From Chryseobacterium luquanense (GTDB taxonomy: Bacteria; Bacteroidota; Bacteroidia; Flavobacteriales; Weeksellaceae), in assembly GCF_026460945.1 (NCBI RefSeq), contig NZ_JAOVZV010000016.1:1-64000 (forward strand): a stretch of 64,000 nt of DNA. Reading direction: 5' to 3'. The position numbers and the translations under genes were made by a program. The notes beneath the pieces were generated by a model, which had not been told where the DNA came from, did not search any database, and was given only the letters and a program-made list of their open reading frames with translations. This document shows, in pieces, positions 35,293 to 46,138 of the stretch; position 1 is the stretch's first letter; each line of letters begins with the position of its first letter.

Positions 35293-36036
35293 CTATTTGT
35301 GAAGCGCTTTAATGAATTTTTCCAATGCCATTGTCATTGAAGGTGTTTCTTTTGTTGGAGCCATTAGATCTACTTTTAATCCGGCTTCTTCTGCTGCAGC
35401 TGAAGTTGTAGGTCCGAAAACCCCGATTTTTGTTTCTTCTTGTTTGAAATCCGGAAAGTTTTGCTGTAGAGATTTAATTCCTTGTGGGCTGAAGAAAATC
35501 AACATATCGTAATCTGCGATGTTGATATCTGTCAGATCACTACAAACCGTTCTGTACATAATTGCTCTCGTCCATTCTACATTAGAAGCCCCCATTGTTT
35601 TTACAATATCTGGGCTTAAAACATCTGAAGATGGCAATAAATATTTTTCAGATGGGAACTTTTTGAAAAGAGGTGAAAGATCTGCAAAGTTTTTTTCACC
35701 AAAACTGATTTTCCTTTTTCTATATACAATGTGCTTCTGAAGGTAGTTTGCAATCGCTTCAGACTGACAAATGTATCTCATCGTGTCTGGAACGGTAAAT
35801 CTCATTTCTTCGGCAAGTCTGAAATAGTGGTCTATAGCATTTTTACTGGTAAAAATAATACCTGTGTACTGCGTAAGATCTATTTTCTGTGTCCTAAGTT
35901 CTTTGTTGTCTACTCCTTCGACGTGGATAAAGGGACGGAAGTCAATTTTTATTTTTTCCTTCTTCGCTATTTCCAAATATGGAGAAGACTCACTAGGTGC
36001 TGGTTGAGAAACCAATATTGACTTTATTCTCATCAT
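35293..36036 (-). CDS. hemD: Uroporphyrinogen-III synthase
   Basis: 247 aa (a second ATG follows at 36033). It cyclises hydroxymethylbilane to uroporphyrinogen III in haem synthesis. The family is poorly conserved; recognisable blocks are ILVSQPAPSESSPYLEIAKK, GIIFTSKNAIDHYF and MLIFFSPQGIKSLQQNFP, plus KIGVFGPTTSAAAEEAGL. It starts 9 bp after the DUF4271 gene ends on the same strand, a pairing that is usual in Flavobacteriia. Confidence 0.88.
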   Translation of the reverse strand: MMRIKSILVSQPAPSESSPYLEIAKKEKIKIDFRPFIHVEGVDNKELRTQKIDLTQYTGIIFTSKNAIDHYFRLAEEMRFTVPDTMRYICQSEAIANYLQKHIVYRKRKISFGEKNFADLSPLFKKFPSEKYLLPSSDVLSPDIVKTMGASNVEWTRAIMYRTVCSDLTDINIADYDMLIFFSPQGIKSLQQNFPDFKQEETKIGVFGPTTSAAAEEAGLKVDLMAPTKETPSMTMALEKFIKALHK

Positions 36037-36045
36037 GTACTTTTA

Positions 36046-36714
36046 TTAAATAAATAATAACTTCCAAAGCATCAACAGCGGTGCAATTTGGAGGGTGCAA
36101 ATATACAAAAATTTATAATACCATTTTTGTGGTAATATGTTGTTTCTGTGAAACAAATAGAAAAACACCTTGAAAATGAATACAAAACAAAAAAAACTTA
36201 AATAATAAATAAATGCGCTATTTCTGTCTATCGGGAAATAGTAATGTGTTACACACAGAATTATTAGCAAAATGGAAAAGATAAAGTGAAATTTTGTGGA
36301 GGTAAAATAAAAAATAGTCCATTTTTTTCCGTCACCAATAGATTGATAAAATAAAAATCCTAATGCCGTTCTGATAAAGTAAAATAGTGAAATAACGATT
36401 AAAGTATACCCAATTTTATTCAGTTGATATCCGAAAGGTTGAAAATCTGCAACGTATTTCGGTAAAATCGGAACATATTGCGAAACAAGAATACTTAAAC
36501 TCAAAGTTGTTACCACCGAAGTAATAATCCAACTCGGAAGGTTATTGCTTGCATCATAATATTTCTGAAGAAGAAAATCTTTAAGGTTGGCTTCGCGTTC
36601 CACAATATTCATCATGAAAATGTATAAAAAAAGACAACCAATAAGAATAAAAACCACCCAATCATTATTTTCGGGTATTCTTACTTCGTTTCTGAAAGTT
36701 TGTAATAATGGCAA
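36046..36714 (-). CDS. DUF4271 family membrane protein
   Basis: 222 aa with about six or seven membrane helices (19-36, 60-85, 100-125, 139-160, 165-188, 200-220). The sequence and its position directly upstream of hemD fit the DUF4271 family. The function is unknown; a haem-related role is suggested only by the neighbour. Divergent from the glycosyltransferase gene. Confidence 0.82.
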   Translation of the reverse strand: MPLLQTFRNEVRIPENNDWVVFILIGCLFLYIFMMNIVEREANLKDFLLQKYYDASNNLPSWIITSVVTTLSLSILVSQYVPILPKYVADFQPFGYQLNKIGYTLIVISLFYFIRTALGFLFYQSIGDGKKWTIFYFTSTKFHFIFSILLIILCVTHYYFPIDRNSAFIYYLSFFCFVFIFKVFFYLFHRNNILPQKWYYKFLYICTLQIAPLLMLWKLLFI

Positions 36715-36789
36715 AGGAAATTTTTTGCAAAATTATAGATTATTTTGTATAAAATAAAAAACTTAAATAAACTATCTTTGCAAACTGAA

Positions 36790-37506
36790 ATGAAAAAACT
36801 CGTCATAATTCCAACCTATAACGAAAAGGAAAATATAGAAAATATAATTTCCGCTGTTTTTGCATTGGAAGAAGACTTTCATGTCTTAGTTGTAGACGAT
36901 ACTTCGCCAGACAAAACTGCAGATATTGTAAAAGAGCTTCAAAAAAAGTTTCCACATACTTTACATCTTTCCATAAGACATATTAAAGATGGTCTTGGGA
37001 AAGCTTATATTCATGGTTTTAAATGGGCACTTCAAAACAATTATGACTACATTTTTGAGATGGATGCCGATTTTTCTCATGATCCTAAAGATTTACCTAA
37101 ACTCTTCGAAGCTTGCAAAAATGCAGATATGGCGGTTGGTTCACGTTATTCTAAAGGAGTAAACGTTGTGAATTGGCCAATGGGAAGAGTTTTGCTTTCT
37201 TATTTTGCTTCCAAATATGTGAGATTTATTTTGGGGATTCCAATTCATGATACCACTGCTGGTTTTGTATGTTTTTCGAGAAAAACTTTAGAGCAGATAG
37301 GTTTAGATAATGTAAAATTGAAGGGATATGGTTTTCAGATTGAAATGAAATTCAGGGCTTTCAAAAAAGGTTTTAAAATTGTAGAGGTTCCTATTATTTT
37401 CACCAACAGAATTTTGGGAGAAAGTAAAATGAACGGCGGGATTATTCATGAAGCGGTTTTTGGTGTTTTAAATTTAAAATGGAAATCAATCATTAACAGA
37501 TTATGA
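36790..37506 (+). CDS. Polyprenol-monophosphomannose synthase-like GT2 glycosyltransferase
   Basis: 238 aa from the ATG at 36790 (MKKLVIIPTYNEKENIENII); a TATCTTTG -7 box at 36773-36780 excludes the upstream in-frame ATG at 36745. GT2 signatures are present: VVDDTSPDKTADIV and the DAD-like MDADFSHDP metal site. It resembles dolichyl/polyprenyl-phosphate mannosyltransferases, has no C-terminal membrane helices, and probably loads a sugar on a lipid carrier. Its last bases overlap the next gene by 4 bp (ATGA). Confidence 0.9.
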   Translation: MKKLVIIPTYNEKENIENIISAVFALEEDFHVLVVDDTSPDKTADIVKELQKKFPHTLHLSIRHIKDGLGKAYIHGFKWALQNNYDYIFEMDADFSHDPKDLPKLFEACKNADMAVGSRYSKGVNVVNWPMGRVLLSYFASKYVRFILGIPIHDTTAGFVCFSRKTLEQIGLDNVKLKGYGFQIEMKFRAFKKGFKIVEVPIIFTNRILGESKMNGGIIHEAVFGVLNLKWKSIINRL

Positions 37507-37883
37507 AAAAACTGATCTTCGTTTTCGTTTTAATGGGTATGTTTTCATGTAATGAATACATCGATAAACCAAACAATCTTATTGATAAAACTAAGATGTC
37601 TGAAATTATTGCAGATTTGGCAATTAATGATCAGGTAATATTTTCGTATCCAAAAACGAATTTAGAAAGCGGAACAAGATTTATCCTAAAATCTCACAAT
37701 GTAAAAACTGAAGATTTTGTGGCAAGCTACAAATATTATATCGTAAAGCAGAAAATGACAGGTATAGTAGATGACGCCCAAAAAATTATTATAGAAAAAG
37801 ATCCAAAATCTGAAAAGAAGATAAAAGGCGAAACTCAAGTTAAAGATGTTGAATTACCAATGCCAAAACTGGAAAGGAGATAA
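37503..37883 (+). CDS. DUF4296 family lipoprotein
   Basis: 126 aa. A signal peptide with lipobox (MKKLIFVFVLMGMFSC, Cys16) is followed by KTKMSEIIADLAINDQVIF, the mark of DUF4296. Periplasmic or outer-membrane lipoprotein of unknown role. Translationally coupled to the glycosyltransferase by an ATGA overlap. Confidence 0.83.
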   Translation: MKKLIFVFVLMGMFSCNEYIDKPNNLIDKTKMSEIIADLAINDQVIFSYPKTNLESGTRFILKSHNVKTEDFVASYKYYIVKQKMTGIVDDAQKIIIEKDPKSEKKIKGETQVKDVELPMPKLERR

Positions 37884-37948
37884 TGGAGTGGAATTCTCAT
37901 CATCGGAAAATGAAATTTCAGATGATGGTAATTTAAAAACGTATAAGA

Positions 37949-39079
37949 ATGAATTTTTTTAATATAGAAAAAACCTCAGAAGGTAAAGCAAGAGCGGGAG
38001 TTTTGAACACCGATCACGGAACTGTTCAGACGCCCATCTTTATGCCTGTTGGAACTGTTGCAAGCGTAAAAACCGTTCATCAAAGAGAAATAAAAGACGA
38101 TATAAAAGCTCAAATCATTTTGGGAAATACATATCACCTTTATCTTCGTCCCGGAATGGAAGTGATGGAAGCTGCAGGAGGTTTACATAAATTTATGAAT
38201 TGGGATCTTCCAATTCTTACTGATTCAGGAGGTTTTCAGGTGTTTTCGCTTTCAGGAACAAGAAAAATGTCTGAAGAAGGCGTGAAATTCAAGTCTCACA
38301 TCGACGGAAGTGTTCATTTATTCACTCCGGAAAAATCAATGGAAATTCAAAGACAGATTGGTGCAGATATTTTCATGGCGTTTGATGAATGTGTTGCTTA
38401 TCCTGCACATTACAATCAGGTGAAAAAATCGATGGACATGACGCATCGTTGGCTAAAAAGATGCATGGATTGGAATGAGCAAAATCCTGAATTATACGGC
38501 TATAAACAAAGATTTTTCCCTATTGTTCAAGGTTCAACGTATTCCGATTTAAGAAAAATTTCGGCAGAAGTTATTGCTGAAGCAGGCGCAGAAGGAAACG
38601 CAATTGGCGGACTTTCTGTAGGTGAGCCTGAAGACGAACTGTACAGAATTACCGATGAGGTAACTGATATTTTGCCTAAAGAGAAACCAAGATATTTGAT
38701 GGGAGTGGGAACTCCTTGGAATATTTTAGAATCTATCGGTTTGGGAATCGATATGATGGATTGTGTGATGCCTACGAGAAATGCCAGAAATGGAATGCTT
38801 TTCACTTGGCAGGGCGTAATTAATATGAAAAATGAAAAATGGAAGAAAGATTTTTCTCCATTAGACGAGTTTGGGACAAGTTTTGTAGATCAGGAATATT
38901 CAAAAGCGTATGTGCGTCATTTGTTTGTATCTAAAGAATATTTGGCTAAACAAATTGCTTCCATCCACAATCTTGCATTTTATTTAGATTTGGTAAAGGT
39001 GGCGAGAGAACATATCTTAGCTGGAGATTTTTATCAGTGGAAAGATTCCATAGTTCCTGTATTAAGACAAAGACTTTAA
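37949..39079 (+). CDS. tgt: Queuine/preQ1 tRNA-ribosyltransferase, lacking the zinc cysteines
   Basis: 376 aa. It swaps G34 for preQ1 in tRNAs for Asn, Asp, His and Tyr. Catalytic Asp92 (TDSGGFQVFS) and the nucleophile Asp271 in DCVMPTRNARNG are intact. The usual C-x-C-x2-C zinc site before YSRAY is absent: the segment reads DEFGTSFVDQEYSKAY, so all three Cys are replaced while the later His (SIHNLAFY) remains. This appears to be a lineage trait. It is 16 bp upstream of the permease gene, in one operon. Confidence 0.95.
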   Translation: MNFFNIEKTSEGKARAGVLNTDHGTVQTPIFMPVGTVASVKTVHQREIKDDIKAQIILGNTYHLYLRPGMEVMEAAGGLHKFMNWDLPILTDSGGFQVFSLSGTRKMSEEGVKFKSHIDGSVHLFTPEKSMEIQRQIGADIFMAFDECVAYPAHYNQVKKSMDMTHRWLKRCMDWNEQNPELYGYKQRFFPIVQGSTYSDLRKISAEVIAEAGAEGNAIGGLSVGEPEDELYRITDEVTDILPKEKPRYLMGVGTPWNILESIGLGIDMMDCVMPTRNARNGMLFTWQGVINMKNEKWKKDFSPLDEFGTSFVDQEYSKAYVRHLFVSKEYLAKQIASIHNLAFYLDLVKVAREHILAGDFYQWKDSIVPVLRQRL

Positions 39080-39095
39080 AAATATTTAAGAAAAA

Positions 39096-40208
39096 ATGCT
39101 TAAAATAATAGACGGATATATCGTAAAAAAATACCTTGGAACTTTTAGTTTCATGTTGATATTGTTGTCTATTGTAGTTTTGGTAATTGATGTTCAGCAG
39201 AAAATTCCGCGTATTGAAAAAGCGACCGAAATTGATGCGAAACTTGATCTGAATTACTTTTTAATTCATTTTTATCCTTTCTGGATCATCAATTTGGTAG
39301 TCACCTTTTTAGCGATTCTTGTATTTATTTCGGTAATATATTTTACCTCAAGAATGGCAAATAATACTGAGATTGTTGCAATTATCAGTAGTGGTGCAAG
39401 TTTTCATAGGTTTGCTAGACCTTATCTTTTGACTTCACTTTTTATAGCAATTATCTCGCTATTTGTTAATCATATGATTTTGCCTTGGGCAAATGTCCAG
39501 AAAAACCAACTCGAAGCTTACACCTATAACGCTGTTGCAAAAGAAAAGGTTTTAGGAACGGCTCCGGTTTCTGCGCAACTAAGCAAGACAGAATATATTT
39601 TCATCAATTCCTGGAACAAAAGAGAAATGAGAGGTTATGGGTTTTTATATCAAAAGTTTGATAAAAACCGTAAACTGATTTATGAGCTTAAAGCAACGGA
39701 TGTTTTCTGGCAAAAAGAGAAAAAGAATTTTGTACTTAACAGCTATTTAGAAAAAACGATCAACAAAGACGATTCCGAGAAATTAGGACAAGGTTTTGAG
39801 TTGAAAAAGAGTTACGGTCAAGACCCTGAAGAATTATTTCCAAACGAACTTTTAGGGCAGAATAAAATAACTCCTGAGTTGATAAAATTCATCGACCGTG
39901 AGAAAGAAAAAGGAAATAGCAACCTGAATTCTCACTTAAACGAGTTTCATCAGCGTACTTCAATGCCCGTTTCTATTATCATTCTTACATTTTTAGCACT
40001 TTCGCTTTCGTCTCAGAAGAAAAGAGGAGGTTTGGGAATCAACTTGGCGATTGGTATTTCGTTGGCGTTCGTTTTTGTATTCTCTTTTGAGGCTTTAAAA
40101 GTGGTTTCTGAGAATAAAAGTATGTCTCCGGCTTTGGCAATGTGGTTTCCGAATATTATTTTCTTCCCGATTACTTTGTTTTTATATATAAAACGTGCAA
40201 ATCAGTAA
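39096..40208 (+). CDS. LptF/LptG family permease
   Basis: 370 aa. Membrane helices at about 12-32, 56-80, 100-122 and three more after residue 285, with a periplasmic domain between, is the YjgP/YjgQ layout. IIDGYIVKKYLGTFSFMLIL is the family start. It forms part of the LptBFG exporter that moves lipopolysaccharide towards the outer membrane. It overlaps the convergent birA end by 7 bp and is likely cotranscribed with tgt. Confidence 0.88.
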   Translation: MLKIIDGYIVKKYLGTFSFMLILLSIVVLVIDVQQKIPRIEKATEIDAKLDLNYFLIHFYPFWIINLVVTFLAILVFISVIYFTSRMANNTEIVAIISSGASFHRFARPYLLTSLFIAIISLFVNHMILPWANVQKNQLEAYTYNAVAKEKVLGTAPVSAQLSKTEYIFINSWNKREMRGYGFLYQKFDKNRKLIYELKATDVFWQKEKKNFVLNSYLEKTINKDDSEKLGQGFELKKSYGQDPEELFPNELLGQNKITPELIKFIDREKEKGNSNLNSHLNEFHQRTSMPVSIIILTFLALSLSSQKKRGGLGINLAIGISLAFVFVFSFEALKVVSENKSMSPALAMWFPNIIFFPITLFLYIKRANQ

Positions 40209-40918
40209 AGAAGTTTGATTTCTTTGTGATAAAAAGATTTCAATCCGGATTCTTCCAGTTCTATCCAAATATTACCGTTTTCATCAGCATTTTTTATAAT
40301 GCCATTTTGTCGCTTTTCGTTTAGTTCAAAAACAGAAATTTCATCTTTTCTAAATAGATTTGAATTAAATTGGTCTAAAATTTCACCATCGCTTGGAATA
40401 TTATTTAATTTTTCAATTAAAAACGAATGAAGATTTTCTGCAATTTTATTTAGATTAAATCTTTCTCCGGTTTGCGTTAAAAGTGATCCGGCATTAGAAA
40501 TTTGATCAAATTTTTCCTGTAAAATATTAATTCCTGTTCCGATAATAAAATAATTTTCCTGATTAATTTTCTTCTTCTCAATCAATATGCCGACAACTTT
40601 TTTATTTTGAACAATAATATCATTCGGCCATTTTATTTTTACTATCTTTTCAGTCAGATTGGCAAAAAAGTCTTGTATGATGATTGCGGTATAATAATTG
40701 AACAAGAAATCCGAGTGCTGAATGCATGAGGTTTTTACAGCCAGTGTATAAGCAAGATTCTGTTCTGCTGTTGATGTCCATATATTTCCATATTGTCCCC
40801 GTCCTTTTGTTTGATTAAATGTAAAAAGACCAATAAAATTTGATTTTGGATAAAGTAAAACTTGAGATATTTCGTCATTAGTAGAAGAACACTCGTTGCG
40901 GTAAAACAGGTCACTCAT
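40202..40918 (-). CDS. birA: Biotin--[acetyl-CoA-carboxylase] ligase, without DNA-binding domain
   Basis: 238 aa. It attaches biotin to the carrier domain of carboxylases. The catalytic loop KGRGQYGNIWTS and the block VKIKWPNDIIV are clear. There is no N-terminal winged helix, so this is a group I ligase that cannot act as a repressor. Divergent from rsfS, with a small shared intergenic region (40919-41004). Confidence 0.92.
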   Translation of the reverse strand: MSDLFYRNECSSTNDEISQVLLYPKSNFIGLFTFNQTKGRGQYGNIWTSTAEQNLAYTLAVKTSCIQHSDFLFNYYTAIIIQDFFANLTEKIVKIKWPNDIIVQNKKVVGILIEKKKINQENYFIIGTGINILQEKFDQISNAGSLLTQTGERFNLNKIAENLHSFLIEKLNNIPSDGEILDQFNSNLFRKDEISVFELNEKRQNGIIKNADENGNIWIELEESGLKSFYHKEIKLLY

Positions 40919-41004
40919 TTAAGAAAACTTTAAGACTTTAAAAGCCTAAAAGTAAGGCTAAAGTAAAAGAAAAACAATAAATTTGCAGATTATAGTATAT
41001 TTTA

Positions 41005-41373
41005 ATGAATAAAACAGTAGAAAAGCAAGCGCTAATAGATAAAATTATTGAAGCTATCCAGGATGTAAAAGGAGAAGATATTATGATTTTCGATCTTTCA
41101 AAAATTGAAAACTCGGTAGCAGAAACATTCATCATATGTAGTGGTAACTCAAATACTCAGGTTTCTGCATTAGCAGGAAGTGTTGAGAAAAAAGTGAGAA
41201 ATGATCTTCAGGATAGACCTTGGCACGTAGAAGGTACAGAAAACTCATTGTGGGTTTTGGTAGATTACGTTACGGTGGTGGTGCATATTTTCCAAAAAGA
41301 AACTCGTGAATATTACGATATTGAAGAACTTTGGGGAGATGCGAAAATCACCAGAATAGAAAATGAAATATAA
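41005..41373 (+). CDS. rsfS: Ribosome silencing factor
   Basis: 122 aa of the RsfS/Iojap family (DLSKIENSVAETFIICSGNS, WHVEGTENSLWVLVDYVTVV, VVHIFQKETREYYDIEELWGDA). It binds ribosomal protein L14 and blocks subunit joining. A TAAATTTG -7 box lies at 40978-40985. It begins a conserved flavobacterial gene order, rsfS-ftsH-LUD-cdsA-psd. Confidence 0.95.
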   Translation: MNKTVEKQALIDKIIEAIQDVKGEDIMIFDLSKIENSVAETFIICSGNSNTQVSALAGSVEKKVRNDLQDRPWHVEGTENSLWVLVDYVTVVVHIFQKETREYYDIEELWGDAKITRIENEI

Positions 41374-41389
41374 ATTTTAAAAAATATAA

Positions 41390-43405
<2,016 letters not shown>

Positions 43406-43442
43406 ATTTATATCTGTATTTTTATATCTGTATTTTAAATAT

Positions 43443-43475
43443 AAAACCCGACAAGTGCTAATTTGCCGGGTTTTT
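43443..43475 (+). terminator. Terminator after ftsH
   Basis: AAAACCCG (43443-43450) pairs with CGGGTTTTT (43467-43475), with a CAA/TTG extension. Confidence 0.85.
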
Positions 43476-43554
43476 GTTATTTAAAACTATATTTTTAGAT
43501 TAATTATAATTATATTTTCTATTTTTGTATGAAGTTGACTAAAAATATACTAAG

Positions 43555-44136
43555 TTGAGTTTATTTAAAAGAATTGTAAGCAAACTTACCAACCAGCCTG
43601 AAGATGATGAGAAGCAAAGTCTGGAAAAGCTTGGAGATTCGCTGAAAAATGCAGATCTCGATTATAAGTTTGCGCAATTATTTACGCATTCGGGAGGCTT
43701 TTTCAACTATTGTGCAGATGAAGCAGAGGCACTGCAGACCTTAAACCAGATTTTAAAAATCGAGGGTATTAATTCTGTGTTTTGTTGTGACAAAGATCTT
43801 GAGGGATTTTTAAATGTTGTTAAAGTCAATCACAGTCCTCAGTTAGAATCTAATAATGATGCCGCTTTTATCACTTGCGAATACCTTATTGCGTATGATG
43901 GCAGAATCATGCTTTCGCATAATAATATCCTGCATTATCATTCTTCTAGACTTCCGGGTAAAATTATCATCATGGCAAATGTCTCTCAGATTGTGAATAA
44001 TCTGAACGATGCAATGGGTAAGATTAAACGTACGGGAAACATCAAAAACCTTACTTCAATCAGCGGAAACCACTCTAAGCTGGATCCTGCTACAAACAAT
44101 AATACGAAGCTTTTCTTACTTTTAATAGAAGATTAG
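43555..44136 (+). CDS. LUD domain protein (LutC/YkgG-like)
   Basis: 193 aa starting with TTG at 43555 (MSLFKRIVSKLTNQPEDD); the only nearby ATG frame stops at once. C-terminal features include ITCEYLIAYDGRIMLSH and LPGKIIIMANVSQIV, close to the LUD fold of lactate-utilisation proteins. Flavobacterial members at this position are not linked to lutAB, so the function is uncertain. It is 23 bp upstream of cdsA. Confidence 0.8.
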   Translation: MSLFKRIVSKLTNQPEDDEKQSLEKLGDSLKNADLDYKFAQLFTHSGGFFNYCADEAEALQTLNQILKIEGINSVFCCDKDLEGFLNVVKVNHSPQLESNNDAAFITCEYLIAYDGRIMLSHNNILHYHSSRLPGKIIIMANVSQIVNNLNDAMGKIKRTGNIKNLTSISGNHSKLDPATNNNTKLFLLLIED

Positions 44137-44159
44137 CCTCGCTTTCTAAATTTTAAATT

Positions 44160-45032
44160 TTGGACAAAAATCTTATTCAGAGAACAATTTCAGGGCTGGT
44201 TTATGTAGCCGTTATATTTCTTTGTGCGACACCTTTTGGTGCACAATTGCTAGACTCGGTTTCTCCGCAACTCGTTCAGCAACAATATCTTTATTATGGT
44301 TTAATCACATTGTTACTATTGGTCGGAACTTGGGAATGTATGAAGATCATGAAGTTCGGGAATGGTTATGAAAAATGGATTGTCTTTCCTTTGGTCATAT
44401 TTGTTTTTTATCTCTTTTCAAAAAGATATTTTCAGCATGGGTTTTATTTCGACTTCAGATTATGGGAAATATTGGCGCTTTCTCTTACAGTGATTGCCGT
44501 CGTTACGTTATTTAAATTTTCAAACGAATTATACATAGACAGCGGAAAGCTTATTTTCACAGTAATCTACGTGGCTTTACCGTTTTCATTTGCTTTAGGT
44601 TTGCCTAAATTTTCTTCTATTGACAATACTTTTTCACTTGAGGTTATCTTCTTATTCATTTTGATTTGGAGCAGTGATACGTTTGCTTATTTGGTTGGGA
44701 AGTTCTTCGGAAAACATAAAATGGCACCTACAATTTCACCTAAAAAAACTTGGGAAGGCTATATTGGTGGAGTTGTTTTAACATTGGTACTTTCATATTT
44801 TGTGGAACAATATCAACCGCAGCTTCGTGGAAACTGGATGATTGTAGGTTTTCTGATTGCTGCATTTGCACCTTTAGGAGATTTGGTTGAAAGCCAATTG
44901 AAGAGAAATTTCGGAGTGAAAGACAGCGGGAATATCATTCCGGGGCACGGTGGGGTATTAGACAGACTTGATAGTTTTTTAATTTGCGTTCCTGTTGTAT
45001 ATTTGTACTTTATTTTATCAAAATTTATTTAA
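44160..45032 (+). CDS. cdsA: Phosphatidate cytidylyltransferase
   Basis: 290 aa, TTG start at 44160 (MDKNLIQRTISGLVYVAVIF). About eight membrane helices. The CDP-diacylglycerol synthase signature is seen in SQLKRNFGVKDSGNIIPGHG followed by GVLDRLD. It makes CDP-diacylglycerol from CTP and phosphatidic acid in the inner membrane, feeding phospholipid synthesis along with the psd gene that follows. Confidence 0.95.
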   Translation: MDKNLIQRTISGLVYVAVIFLCATPFGAQLLDSVSPQLVQQQYLYYGLITLLLLVGTWECMKIMKFGNGYEKWIVFPLVIFVFYLFSKRYFQHGFYFDFRLWEILALSLTVIAVVTLFKFSNELYIDSGKLIFTVIYVALPFSFALGLPKFSSIDNTFSLEVIFLFILIWSSDTFAYLVGKFFGKHKMAPTISPKKTWEGYIGGVVLTLVLSYFVEQYQPQLRGNWMIVGFLIAAFAPLGDLVESQLKRNFGVKDSGNIIPGHGGVLDRLDSFLICVPVVYLYFILSKFI

Positions 45033-45101
45033 ACCTATAAAAGAGTTGTGAAGAATGCTAATCGAAGCTTTCAATACAGCAAAAACATTTAATATCCTGT
45101 T

Positions 45102-45755
45102 ATGAAACTACATAAAGAATCGAAAGGAACGATTACCGTCGCAACGATACTTTTTGCCCTGATTGCAGCGGCGTCTATTTATTTCCTTGAAATGTGGTCT
45201 TTACTGATCATTATCCCGTTATTGGTAATCTACGGTCTGGTATTTTGGTTCTTTAGAGTTCCGAATCGTGATGTTTTAGATCATGTGGAAAACGTAATCG
45301 CTCCGGTAGACGGAAAGGTTGTCATGATAAAAGAAGTAGAAGAGGATGAGTTTATTAAAGGAAAAGCAATTCAGGTTTCTATCTTTATGTCTCCTTTAAA
45401 TGTTCACATTTGTAGATATCCGGTTTCTGGGAATGTAATTTATAAGAAATACCATCCTGGAAAATATTTGGTTGCATGGCACGAAAAATCTTCTACTGAA
45501 AACGAAAGAACGACGGTTGCTGTAGAAAGTTTAACGAATCATAAAGTGGTTTTCAGACAGATTGCAGGTTATGTGGCGAGAAGAATTGTTTTCTATTGTA
45601 ATGAAGGCGATGCTGCGAAAGCAGGACATGAATTCGGTTTTATTAAATTTGGTTCAAGAATGGATATTTTCCTTCCTTTAGACACCGAAATCGTTTGTAA
45701 AATTGGTGATAAAACAAAAGGCGGAATCGATGTAATCGCCAAAATGAGAGATTAA
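45102..45755 (+). CDS. psd: Phosphatidylserine decarboxylase, short PSD-A type
   Basis: 217 aa, the short form common in Bacteroidota. Membrane segment(s) at about 12-50. The self-cleavage site that yields the pyruvoyl group is Gly184-Ser185 in FIKFGSRMDIFLP. It converts phosphatidylserine to phosphatidylethanolamine. It is 69 bp after cdsA, in the same pathway and probably the same operon, and ends at a terminator. Confidence 0.95.
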   Translation: MKLHKESKGTITVATILFALIAAASIYFLEMWSLLIIIPLLVIYGLVFWFFRVPNRDVLDHVENVIAPVDGKVVMIKEVEEDEFIKGKAIQVSIFMSPLNVHICRYPVSGNVIYKKYHPGKYLVAWHEKSSTENERTTVAVESLTNHKVVFRQIAGYVARRIVFYCNEGDAAKAGHEFGFIKFGSRMDIFLPLDTEIVCKIGDKTKGGIDVIAKMRD

Positions 45756-45778
45756 TATTTCATTTAAATAATTATCTG

Positions 45779-45806
45779 AGACTGTTTCAAAGAAGCAGTC
45801 TTTTTT
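45779..45806 (+). terminator. Terminator after psd
   Basis: AGACTG (45779-45784) pairs with CAGTCT (45796-45801), followed by T-run to 45806. Confidence 0.8.
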
Positions 45807-45842
45807 ATGTTTAATAATTTCTTTTAAACCAATCATTGGTGA

Positions 45843-45911
45843 TGCGCAAGAGTTAGGGAACTTCTGCGCAAGAGTTGGTGAACTTATGCGCAAGAGTTGA
45901 GTAACTTATGC
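45843..45911. repeat. 22-bp tandem repeat, three units plus a partial one
   Basis: TGCGCAAGAGTT occurs at 45843, 45865 and 45887, exactly 22 bp apart, each followed by a variable GG/TAACTT part. The gap 45756-46138 has no gene; it also holds a TAGATTTG -7 box (46103-46110) for the following gene. Confidence 0.85.
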
Positions 45912-46138
45912 TTATGTTTTGAATAAATGTTGCGTAGGTTCTAGAATAATGTTTGTAAAAAGCATTTTATTTAATACTAAAAGAGGATAGCAAGATGATT
46001 TTTATTCTGGTTAATTTAATTAAAATTTATTGATATTTATGATTTGTTGTTGTTTCGATACTCATTTAATACTTTATGTGTGATAATTGTGATTTTAATT
46101 TGTAGATTTGATGTGAAATCTAAAATCTAATTTTTTAA

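Noticed and set aside
45843..45911. CRISPR array
   Set aside because: The 22-bp period has no separate spacers between repeats and no cas genes are nearby.
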